DNA from: Platycnemis pennipes
Lineage: Eukaryota; Arthropoda; Insecta; Odonata; Platycnemididae
Assembly (NCBI GenBank): GCA_933228895.1
Contig: OW121853.1
Location: forward strand, 124,888,133 to 124,952,132
DNA length: 64,000 bases
Direction: 5' to 3'
The notes under the pieces were generated by a model, which had not been told where the DNA came from, did no database searches, and saw nothing but the letters and a program-made list of their open reading frames with translations. The position numbers were made by a program, and so were the translations under genes. This document shows, one piece after another, positions 55,156 to 64,000 of the stretch (positions are counted from its first letter, which is position 1; each line of letters begins with the position of its first letter).

Positions 55156-55404
55156 TATGTTTTCTCGCATTAACAGTAGTATCATACGTGGTGATATTGC
55201 TTCACATTTCATATAAAACATTGAAAACTTAGTATGCATCGTTTTGTTTTTAAGATTTACGACGAGTTTTGAGATGCAAATCAGTTTTTGTCCCCAATTT
55301 CTTTCAAAATATATGCAATCCCGGTTCTATTCTCAAAGTATCTTCAACACATAAGAGTTATTCAAATAGTCCTAATATTTAAATACCCTCCCCATTTTCT
55401 CTCC

Positions 55405-56125
55405 TTTGTATAAAAACCATGTAGCTGTGATTAAATCTGGACCCATCTCTGAAGAAGCAAGAAAAAGGAAAGGAGTGACACAAGTTTGTGCACTGTCTCA
55501 AGTAATTCTTAAAGCTCACATCGAACGAGCCATCTATGAAATCAAAGAGAGGTGTTCTGGAGTAAACATCAAAGGAGAATCAATCAGAATTCTATGATTC
55601 CCTGATGACATAGCACTCATAGCAGAGACAGAGATGGATCTGAATAAGATGCTAAATACCATGGAAAGGACAATGGCCAGATAAGATCAATAAGAAGAAG
55701 ACTAAGATATAGGTGTGCAGCAAGAGAAAAGAGGCCAAAACCAAAGTTATACTAGGGAAATAAAATTGGAAGAGATGAAAGAGTTCTGTTACCTGGGAAG
55801 CAGAGTAGCAAACGATGTATGAAGCAAGAAAGAAATAGTCAGTAGAATAGCCCAGGCAAAGAGGGAATTCTATCAAAAGAAGAATCTACTTACAGCTGGA
55901 AATGCAAGCGTAGAAGTAAGAAAACAATTCATCAGAACTTACATCTGGAGCGTGTTTCTTTATGGCAGCGAAGCATGGACAATGACAGCAGCGGAAAAGA
56001 AAAGGGTGGAAGCATTCGAAATGTGGTGATGCAGAATAGTGATGAAGATTAAATGGATCGACCGAGTAAGTAACGTGGAAGTTCTAAGAAGAGTGGTAGA
56101 AAAGAGAAGTCTTCTGAATGCCCTA
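55405..56125 (+). mobile_element. LINE-B fragment, upstream part
   Basis: From YKNHVAVIKSGPISEEARKR (55406) through ERAIYEIKERCSGVNIKGES, a worn RF.DDIALIAETEMDLNK (55590-55650), KEFCYLGSRV-like and FIRTYIWSVFLYGSEAWTMT (about 55925-55990), to KIKWIDRVSNVEVLRRVVEK. Broken by an inserted MITE at 56126. Confidence 0.9.
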
Positions 56126-56736
56126 CACTCGGCGACAAAATCTTGTAGACTGGAGTTTAAACCAAAAAGTTTGATGAAAAAACGCAGCGCAGAAAAGCGC
56201 TGCGTGCCGGCAGAGTGTCCTGCTCTGAGCTTGCACGTTTTTTCAGGAAACATAAAATTCGATATAAAATAAGGTGCTAACTTCAGCTAAATGATAATAT
56301 CTGATTCGCTTTGGAAATTTGAAGAGGAAAATATTAGTTTTAATCTCGTGGCGCCATGATGCATGTTGCCGATAAAAAGTGCTGTTATAAATGGAATAGC
56401 ATACCTATAAGTACTTAAGTTAAGACCTTGAAACTTCTTGGACGTAATTACAAATATATAATTTACCTTTTATTAAAATTTTGTTTTAACCAAAATCTTT
56501 GCTTGGCAGTTATTAGGCATCTAAGTGACGCATGGCGCCGTAGCGCTAAAATATGGGCCCTTTTCTTACTCTAACGTAAGAAACAGGTCCAAAATTAAAA
56601 AAAAAATTATTTTAACTATGTATTCAGTCAACAACAAAATTATATAAATTAATATGTTAATAATGTGAAAATTCGATGAACGGTTTCGGAGTTATTTAGG
56701 TTTAAACTCTAGTCTACATGATTTTGGCGCGGACAG
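56126..56736. mobile_element. TA-flanked MITE (Tc1/mariner type) in LINE-B
   Basis: 611 bp. Ends CACTCGGCGACAAAATCTTG and (reverse complement) CTGTCCGCGCCAAAATCATG, continuing into GTAGACTRGAGTTTAAACC: 38-bp imperfect inverted repeats. Flanked by TA (56124-56125, 56737-56738). No transposase. LINE-B resumes precisely after it. Confidence 0.85.
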
Positions 56737-56960
56737 TAAGAAGAACGCAGGATAAATTAATCGGCCACATCATGAGACATGATGGCCTGATGAAGACAAT
56801 CATTGAAGGACATTGAAGTGAACGGGAAGAACGGCAAAGGCAGGCCTCGTATGAGATATGTGGATCAAGTTGAGAAGGATGGAAAAGAGAAGAATTGCGT
56901 TAATAGATGAGGTTTGCCGATAGAAGATCGAGTCAAATACCGGGAACGCTGCGTCGTGAC
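56737..56960 (+). mobile_element. LINE-B 3' part, continuation
   Basis: AGAAGAACGCAGGATAAATT, CGGCCACATCATGAGACATG, GCCTGATGAAGACAATCATT, GGCAGGCCTCGTATGAGATA. Ends near GCTGCGTCGTGACACC without the triplet tail. Confidence 0.85.
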
Positions 56961-57059
56961 ACCAGAGTCAATTGTAGCAGCTGAAGCCATTGTGATAGAC
57001 AATCGTTGTGTGATGATAGATAAAATAATAGCCGCAAACTGAACATTATTCATGGCTAA

Positions 57060-57490
57060 TTACGTCACATTTTTCATGACGAGCTTTCAGAAAGTGTCCG
57101 CAATGTGAGTGTCACGGCATTTTACTTCAGAATTGAAAGAGGGACGCGTTGAAGAAAGTTTGCAGCGCTTGCTCGACCTCATACTGCCCGTGCAATAGTT
57201 GCAACCATTAACGATCTTCACTTTGCTACTCTGCCACATCCGTCATACTCACCAGACTTCGCCCCAAGTGGTTAACACATGTTTGAACCAGTCAGAGAGG
57301 TGATGGGAGGAAGGTAATTTCCTTCCCACGAAGAGGTGCACCAGCTGAAATCGAGTGGCCGCGCACGCGACCACATGATTTAAATTCCAGAGGAATCCGA
57401 GCATTTCCTGAGTGCTGGAGGATGTGTGTTAAAAGCCCGGGAGACTAAGTCGAAGAATGATTCACTTGAGTTCCACTTTTGTTCAATAAA
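57060..57490 (+). pseudogene. Mariner transposase C-terminal remnant
   Basis: The frame reads ARPHTARAIVATINDLHFAT, then LPHPSYSPDFAPS, followed by a stop where the DYHLF-type motif is expected, then FEPVREVMGGR and FPSHEEVHQ. HPxYSPDxAPSD carries the third catalytic aspartate of mariner transposases (kept here in SPD). Upstream RIERGTR and downstream FHFCSINY are worn ends. Two or more frame breaks. Confidence 0.85.
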
Positions 57491-57621
57491 TTACACGCAA
57501 AAAATATTTGAATACGTTTTCATTTGACTCCCACTCGCATCAACAGTTCAAAAGGGTTCTCCAATGGCCGTAAAATTTGGCACCACTCGTCAAATCAAAA
57601 AACTTCTCTACCAGAATACCC

Positions 57622-57985
57622 TCCTGTGGTAGTTTACGGGAATGTTACTTCCTCGCCAGGGACTACCACAGCCACACACGCACCGCCCGAATGGAAAACT
57701 TTGCAAGCCTGTAGGGACCCCGCTAAGGTAACCTCGGGTTGTAACCTGGGATCCTTCGTAGAGCTGATGGAACCATACTAAGGATGCCAGGTTATTGCCA
57801 CAATTACACTTCGGTGGCGGTTTACGGGAAGGTTACTTCCCCGCCAGGGACCACCATAGACCATGCACACCACCCAGATGGTTTCCTTCGCGAGGCTGAA
57901 GGGACCTCGCTAAGGTAACTTTGGTTACAACCTGTGGTGCTTCACAGAGGTGATGGGACCCTGCTAAGGATGCCAAGTTATTATT
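57622..57985. repeat. Tandem duplication, two units of about 185 bp
   Basis: Each unit has GTTTACGGGAAKGTTACTTC, CGCCAGGGACYACCA, CGCTAAGGTAAC, and AAGGATGCCARGTTATT. Units at about 57627-57800 and 57817-57985, clearly diverged. Confidence 0.85.
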
Positions 57986-58129
57986 ACAATCACACTCACA
58001 AGCAATCAACACATTCATTCACACACACAGACACAATTTTCTGGGAGAACCGCTCAGAGAGAGCGTGGTCAAAATTACACAAACACTAATACAAATGAAC
58101 GAGGGTTCATTTGTGTTAGTTCAATTACC

Positions 58130-58425
58130 TCGTACTATTAGGGATATGAATAACGTTAAATATATCCAGTACGAGTGTATCAATGGATAACATTGGTAGC
58201 TGCATGTGGGTATAAGGACTTGAAGCTAACCCAACTAACAGCATGTTTTTGCATGTATCCTTTGCTATTTTTATCTTTTTTTAAATAGTGTAGTTTGGAA
58301 CAATACCGATATAAATACTAATCCTTTTTTATGCATGATATGCAGTGCATGTTTGGTGAGAATTCACCCCCTGCCACACACTTGCAGGGTGGCTTGCAGG
58401 GTATTATGTAGATGTAGATGAAGGT
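58130..58425 (+). mobile_element. LINE-A 3' end
   Basis: CCTCGTACTATTAGGGATAT (last codons), then the UTR with CTAACCCAACTAACAGCATG and TTTTTTATGCATGATATGCA, hairpin CACCCCCTGCCACACA..GGTGGCTTGCAGGG, tail ATTATGTAGATGTAGATG. Same subfamily as 8709-9035. Confidence 0.9.
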
Positions 58426-58429
58426 GGGT

Positions 58430-60590
58430 GTCGGATACGCGTATTTCGACCACAAAGTGGCCCTCTTAAGCGAGCTGAAGGGAAGGAATTCACTTGCAAC
58501 ACGAGGTTGTAAGTATCTCACTCGCATATAAACGATAGGTATCAGTACATGATGATGAATCTAAACGTATTGGAAGCAATGACTGAACGAGGAATCTTTC
58601 CAAGTTTCGTCTTTCAACTTTCTTCATTATTGATGCGTATCACCGAACGGAAGCTGGCCGATTAAAAGTGGACGGCGAACTGTACCATGGATCGTCCGCG
58701 ATTGCTCCCGGTCGCTAACCCCCAAACTACGCCCTTCTCTTTCATGAAGGTGCCATCCAGGACGAGAAAGCTTTAGCGGGGAAGGAAAACTCCCACCCCT
58801 AAAAAAAGGAGAGGCCGGAGATGTGGGTTAGTTAGTTAAGAGGAAGAAATTCCTCTCCCGGCAATGGGTCTTTTGTTTTTGTTTCCCGGTCGAGGCGCGA
58901 GGGGGAATTGACTCGGAAATTTTTAATGGTATTACAACGAGAGCAAGGAATTAGCCCCTGGCAAACTCTGCGAAGGAGCCAAGAGCTGCCTCAAGGCTTT
59001 ATCCACAGCGAGTGCAAAAACATTTTACTGCTTTATCTTTCGCTCCCTTCGCCATGCGATAGGCTATGGGAGCAGTGGGAGTGGAGCTGAGGAAGTTATC
59101 TTTGGGATTCAAAGGAAATTGTTCGATGGAATTTTTTTCTGGGGAGGGAAATAGTCCTCTTTATCCAATTTAGCCTTTTTAAGGTTGAATCAATTTGAAG
59201 ACATTTGAGGAGCACTCCACCGGAGTTAACTTTCTTAAACCGTGTTAAAAATGTCGAGCTCTTAAAAATATAAGTTTTTAATTCCGTTTGCGAAAAGGGA
59301 TTTTTAACTCAGATGACTTTGAAAACAAAAGTATTGGAATACAAAATTAAATGAACATTGTGGCAATTAATGAATACCGTTATGGAGTTTTTAAATGGCA
59401 TTCCCATTACCATTTCCCCATGGAATGTAGAATTTGATGTGAAACGGAAAACCCGAAAATTGCCGTAAAATGGAAACAACTCTATTAATCGCGCATATCC
59501 AACGAGGCACGCCATTAATTCTTTTTATAGTTATACATAGAGAGGAACTTAATTATAACTTTTATAAATTTTTACCCTGTCAAATTGTATACCGTCAACA
59601 GCGACTTTTTGTTGGTAATTATTGCACTGAGATTCTTCTACGAGGTTCCTTAGAACTGAAAAAAATGTGACCCCAATTTCATAACTCCCCTGCAATTCGG
59701 CCATAATGCAACAGTTAGCAGTCGGAAGTCATATAAATTCTCAGAGTCACCACAAATATACTCCCCATGACTTAAAACACCAATATTATAGCCTAAAAAT
59801 AGATTAATTACGAGCATATTTCCTGAAGGTACGATCAAAGGTATCACTTTCAGGCATCTATGTTTGTGGCCTCAAAGTTAACGCAAATTGGTTAACTGAA
59901 TAGTATAATTTCCACAAAATATTTCGTGACTTCATGTTATGTACATACAAGGCGCTTGACAATTTATTCGACACATTAAATCGGTATAATGAACGGCACC
60001 TGATCATGTATTTTTGCTTTCTGAACATGTATTTTTGGTTTTTGGGAAGCAACTGGAACTTTTCGTACAGAAAGTAATGTCGGAAAAATTTTGTGATAAA
60101 ACTTTCACATTTAATTCAGATTTATTAAATTAATAACGCTAAATGAACCGATTGCATTTTCATCAAGACGGTCTCACAATTTTTTTCTGGTTAGCGCTAT
60201 TCAAAACTTAAAATTACGTCATAAATTAAGCTTTTTTTATGCTCACTGAAATTGAAGAGCTGTGGAATTAACTATATTTGTCTACATCTAGACTCTTACA
60301 ATAGCAAGGATTATTTTATATTTTAAGACACTTCGATAGCTGAAGGATTGACTTGGTGCATAACATTTGCAGTGCGCTTACATCGGAGCATTTTGTGATT
60401 TCACTTCAAATTCCAGCTTCATGTGCCTTCACGCAATACGCGGTCGAGTATTTCATTGTTCCACCCTTCTCCTTACTGTCTCTACACGCTCTTTTCTATT
60501 CAGACTCCCATTATTCATTAACTCCTTGTCAAAATGTGTTCCCAACTTTGATCCTTTAGTTCATATGTAATCTTCCGCACTCTATATCCA
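58430..60590. other. Unassigned
   Basis: No gene, RNA or known repeat recognised. Frames present are short and overlap. Confidence 0.4.
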
Positions 60591-60764
60591 ACCTAATATT
60601 CACCCTCCCCCTCTCTCCATCAAATGAACCCTGCGATTCCAAGTGTTATTTGTTCATATGGTTAAATTTTGTTATGTTCACTATTTATAATATTTTCTTT
60701 GTTATGCGTCCTTTTAAATTGCCTAGTGCTGTTTTGGACTATTTTTAATAAACAAATAATAAAT
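60591..60764 (+). repeat. Possible retroposon 3' end
   Basis: Ends with TTTTTAATAAACAAATAATAA immediately against a LINE-A fragment; composition resembles the 3' end of a retroposon with an A-rich tail. Family unknown. Confidence 0.35.
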
Positions 60765-62020
60765 ATGTTAAGCCCCACCTTGAATATACAGCTAGTTATG
60801 GGATCCGAATGAATTTGGTTTGATGAGAGAGCTATACTGCGTGCAGCGTAGAGCAGCTAGGTTTATTAAAAGGTGTTACGATAGATTTAGTAGCGTAACA
60901 GAATTAATTGGAGAATTAGATTGGGAATAATTGTCAGAAAATAGGTTAAAGTACCGATTAAATCTCATGCAGAAATTTAAAACGGGAAGCTGTACTCACG
61001 ACGTTACATATATATTTAAAACCCCTGCGTATTATGCTAGATTTGACCAGAGAAACACGATTGTCTACTAAGATAAATTGACCAGACATATAGATTGTCG
61101 TAAATTATGCCCAATTCACACGTTGCGTTTTTCCTTGAGTGCTAGCTTGCTGGATTTCGTGCGTGCTACTCAGCGGGCGACGAAAGTGGCCGCTAAGCTT
61201 GCTTCGCTGATGGTTGTCGGTTCACACGTAGCAGGAGCTATCCTCCTTGCTTACTCTTCTTAGAGACTCAGCACGAAGATTTTTATTGTGATAGTTCCGA
61301 TTACAAACTGCATATAAACAAGTTTCGTCTCTATATGCTTCGATAAGCACCACAACTTGATCCATAGTCTATAGATTTGCACTCATTTTTTAAACGCAAT
61401 ATCGACCATGCAATGCTATTGAAAGCAAAGGCAGAATCTTTATTGTGATCACGTGATGCAAAGCTGAACGATGATTGGCAACGATAGGCATCAGCAAAGC
61501 ACGCAAGGAAAATAGCACCGGGTTTAACCTCGAAATCAAGCAAGCTAGCCGTCAGGGCAGCCGGACAGCAGTCAGCGTTTCCAGCAAGTGGCTCGGCACT
61601 CCACGCAAGAAATCCATCCGGGAAAAACGCACCGAGTGAACCAGGCTTAAGATTCAAAGTGTAACTTTTCCCACCTACTATAAGAGAACACGAGAGAGAT
61701 AGATTGTCGTACCGATAGATTCAAAATGTCTTTTCTTCCCCGTACTATAAGAGAACACAATAGACAGCATAGCAAAGGGATAGGTATGTGATATATTGTT
61801 AGAGTAGTCATTAGTGCATGATGTATGTATCAGCATGCATGGTAGGTAAATGCAGATAAATATATTTACATAAATTCACTGTAACCAATAACCCCTTTAT
61901 CACTATGTAGATACTAACCATCTAGATGCATGTGACCATATTATCTAAAATGTTTCCATGTAGTAGCCTAGTTGCATGTCAATAGTTCATGTTTTGTGGT
62001 CTTCACCCCCTGCCACACAC
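60765..62020 (+). mobile_element. LINE-A 3' fragment, interrupted
   Basis: LEYTASYGIRMNL-like start, then QRRAARFIKRCYDRFSSVTE, RLKYRLNLMQKFKTGS, ILKTPAYYARFDQ, a MITE at 61108-61646, then a local tandem duplication of about 75 bp (TACTATAAGAGAACAC occurs at 61677 and 61742), then UTR and a hairpin truncated at CCCTGCCACACACCC (about 62020). Heavily decayed. Confidence 0.85.
61108..61646. mobile_element. TTA-flanked DNA element in LINE-A
   Basis: 539 bp; ends GCCCAATTCACACGTTGCGT and (reverse complement) GCCTGGTTCACTCGGTGCGT. Flanked by TTA (61105-61107, 61647-61649). LINE-A reading resumes at AGATTCAAA after it. Related by termini to 46188-46409. The ORF at 61331-61657 is within it and not recognisable. 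Confidence 0.75.
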
Positions 62021-62749
62021 CCATTTTTTTATTTATATTATGAGCATTCCTGGCCCAGCGGCACAGATATCTCTTAATATATCTCTTCAGGCCAAGAATT
62101 CATGACCCGATCATGGCAATGGAATACGGGTGCATTGCATTATAATTATGTTTTAGGAAAGCAAAAATGGGACGCTAGTTCTTCACACTATGTCCCGCGC
62201 TTCGAATATCACACATCCTTGTTGGCGAAGCAAGTCATTTAAGCGATTACCGTGAGCTGTGTGTTTCTAAGTGAGTTAGTTCATGTTATGGCGGCAACGC
62301 GAAAGATGGAACCGGGATCCGGATTTTACGACGCGGTATGCTTGAGAAATGTCGAGGGGAACTGTTCCATTGGCCACCGCTGTCTACTTAGCTCTCCGAA
62401 CAGAGAGAGCGCTGGAGATGAATGGGTCGTGCTCCGCGAGGGCTCTTCCGGCGATTTCATTCATTCACGCACGCACGCGTCCTCAGCTCATCACGGTAAA
62501 TGGTGACTGTGTTTTGCTAAGAACGCAGGCAGTGGCTGGCCTCCCGACGCACCATTCTCTCGCCGCCCCTTCTCCCATAAAAAGCTGCCGTAAAAAACTC
62601 TTCCGATCCTCTCCTCACATTGCCATCACCACTCCACCCTTCTCGTGCCAGTGAACTAATATGCGGCACCTCATCATTGCGAGGGGGGAGCCAAGAGAAA
62701 AAAAAGAGCACCACCCTTGAACACGATTTTCGACCCTGATTACACTTAT
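62021..62749. other. Unassigned
   Basis: A moderately GC-rich block 62280-62640 with spurious overlapping frames. Nothing recognised. Confidence 0.4.
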
Positions 62750-62751
62750 AT

Positions 62752-63262
62752 TTGTGTAATACCCTGTGAGCCTCCGCGAGGGTGTGTGGAAGGAGGTGAA
62801 GATTACCAAACATGCACCATTTACATGCAACTAAGGTCCGCCAAGCCATGTTGCTAAGAGATACCATGCAATTCTAAACATGTAACAAGAGCTACTGCAA
62901 CAGACTACTCTAACATTATTTCACCCACCTATCCCTTTGCTATACTACCTATTATGCTCTGTAACGGGACGCTGGAAAAATTACATTTTAAATCTATCGG
63001 TATGACAATCTTTATGATTTTATTTATCTGATCAAATTTAGCATAATACGCAAGGGTTCTTAATATATATTTAGCATCTTCAGTAAACGTATTCGTTTTA
63101 AATTTCTGGAGGAGATTTGATCTGAATATTAACCTACGACCTGATAAAGATTCCCAACCTAATTCTTCTATTAATTCTGATACACCACTAAACCTATCGT
63201 AACAACTTTTAACAAACCTAGCTGCTTTACGCTGCACACTGTCCAGTTCCCTGATCAAATCT
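62752..63262 (-). mobile_element. LINE-A 3' fragment
   Basis: Hairpin ACCCTGTGAGCCTCCGCGAG..GTGTGTGGAAGG, UTR, then minus frame DSVQRKAARFVKSCYDRFSG, VSELIEELGWESLSGRRLIF, TFTEDAKYILRTLAYYAKFD. Several replacements; the frame is open for about 110 codons. Confidence 0.85.
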
Positions 63263-63264
63263 AA

Positions 63265-63685
63265 TTCAAGGTAATTGTATAGAATTGGTTGGGAAATTGA
63301 ACTTTTTAGTCCCAACCAAAAAAATAAGGCTAAAAAGAACATTCTATATAAGAAGTGTGAACACAAATTATTGTATGAATTCACCTATTACTAGAATATG
63401 TATCTGATTCAATACATTTTCAAGTGAATTAAATATAAACGTACCTAAGGAAATGTTTCGTGGACAGATATTGTCGATGCTAGCGACATTATAAATTTGT
63501 ACAGAATTTTGTATGTGACATTCAGCCGGCCTTGACTGTTTTGGTAATTAATTGTACTATTAGTGTATTAGTTCTTCTTGTATTATGATTGTAATTATGA
63601 TTAATTGTGAAAAACGTTTACCCTATTATTGTGTTTTCATGTTGGGTGAACTTAAAAAAATATTAAATAAATAAATAAAAAATTC
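63265..63685 (+). mobile_element. Retroposon-like insertion in LINE-A
   Basis: About 420 bp separating LIRELDS from VWDP codons. Ends in ATTAAATAAATAAATAAAAA, an A-rich tail, and AATTC recurs at both edges as a short TSD. Plus sense. Family unknown. Confidence 0.65.
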
Positions 63686-63800
63686 GCATCCCATACACTG
63701 GCTGCACATTCAAGGTGGGGCCTAACTAATGGAAAGTGACATTGTCCCTTTGTCTTCTCGTCACATTTCCCTAATACCCTTTTGATGAATCCTAGATGGT
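63686..63800 (-). mobile_element. LINE-A continuation
   Basis: Complement of GTGGGGCCTAACTAATGGAA and ATCCCATACACTGGCTGC (LVRPHLECAASVWD) and further FIKRVLGKCDEKTK-like sequence to about 63800. Confidence 0.85.
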
Positions 63801-64000
63801 GAAAAGGGAATCGAGAAATGGTACAATGGGTCGTGTTTTCGCCCTTCGTCCCGACCCCATTGCCCCGAAAGATCTTTCACTCTCCCCCCAACCTGCTGAG
63901 CATACCCTTTGCCTTCCATTCCGTAACCTTACTCACCGAGAATCTACACAGTGAATTGCGTAAGAGAACAAGGCAGTTAGAATCTGCTGGAGGAGGCATC
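63801..64000. other. Unassigned end of window
   Basis: No feature recognised. Confidence 0.4.

Overview
The window is a repeat-rich stretch of a large animal nuclear genome, almost certainly an arthropod and most likely an insect; I cannot name the species. Evidence: one intron-containing gene with an insect-like protein, no prokaryotic gene layout, and dense interspersed repeats (LINEs, tRNA-derived SINEs, DNA-transposon MITEs) accumulated in nested fashion. Apart from that one gene, nearly all long ORFs are either transposon remnants or chance frames.

The only host protein-coding gene I can support is the 3' part of glycoprotein hormone alpha-2 (GPA2, the thyrostimulin alpha subunit) on the + strand: a central exon at 33506-33681 and the terminal exon at 36227-36319, separated by a 2545-bp phase-0 intron, with a candidate poly(A) signal at 36516. 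The upstream exon (signal peptide and first cysteine) was not found.

Transposable elements dominate. LINE-A is a CR1-like family (C-terminal block with VWDP and QRRAARFVK-type motifs, a 3' hairpin and a TGTAGA-type hexamer tail), with about twenty fragments on both strands. LINE-B is an RTE-like endonuclease-reverse-transcriptase family ending in a GAT/ATG triplet tail, with about eight fragments. There is also one Jockey-like fragment, a decayed mariner, two hAT-type MITE families with 8-bp target-site duplications (TSDs), a CACTG-ended element, a TA-flanked MITE, two elements with TTA flanks, two SINE families and several unclassified repeats. Insertions inside other elements give a readable relative chronology.

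The most interesting signal is a set of small foldback elements carrying hammerhead-ribozyme-like cores (CUGANGA, one extra base, stem II, GAAAC, a 4-nt mostly palindromic stem III, then GUC or GUU). Three copies (1093-1330, 3505-3722, 38306-38514) are 209-238 bp, lie between 12-bp TSDs, and share a leader tag of the form GGCGT..GTGGA although their arms differ. A fourth foldback (about 19764-19912) and hammerhead-like motifs near 27.57, 34.54, 41.55 and 41.66 kb bring the total to about ten cores. Such ribozymes are established in Penelope-like retroelements and retrozymes; the inverted-arm, non-coding, 12-bp-TSD form seen here looks like a mobile family worth formal description.

Layout: 0-5 kb, LINE-A pieces and two hammerhead foldbacks; 5-14 kb, an inverted pair of composite repeats carrying LINE-A endonuclease; 14-22 kb, LINE-B and LINE-A insertions nested with hAT, CACTG and foldback elements; 22-33 kb, mostly unassigned with LINE/SINE scraps; 33.5-36.5 kb, GPA2; 37-49 kb, LINE-B, SINEs, MITEs and a THAP-like ORF; 49-64 kb, further LINE, MITE and mariner remnants.
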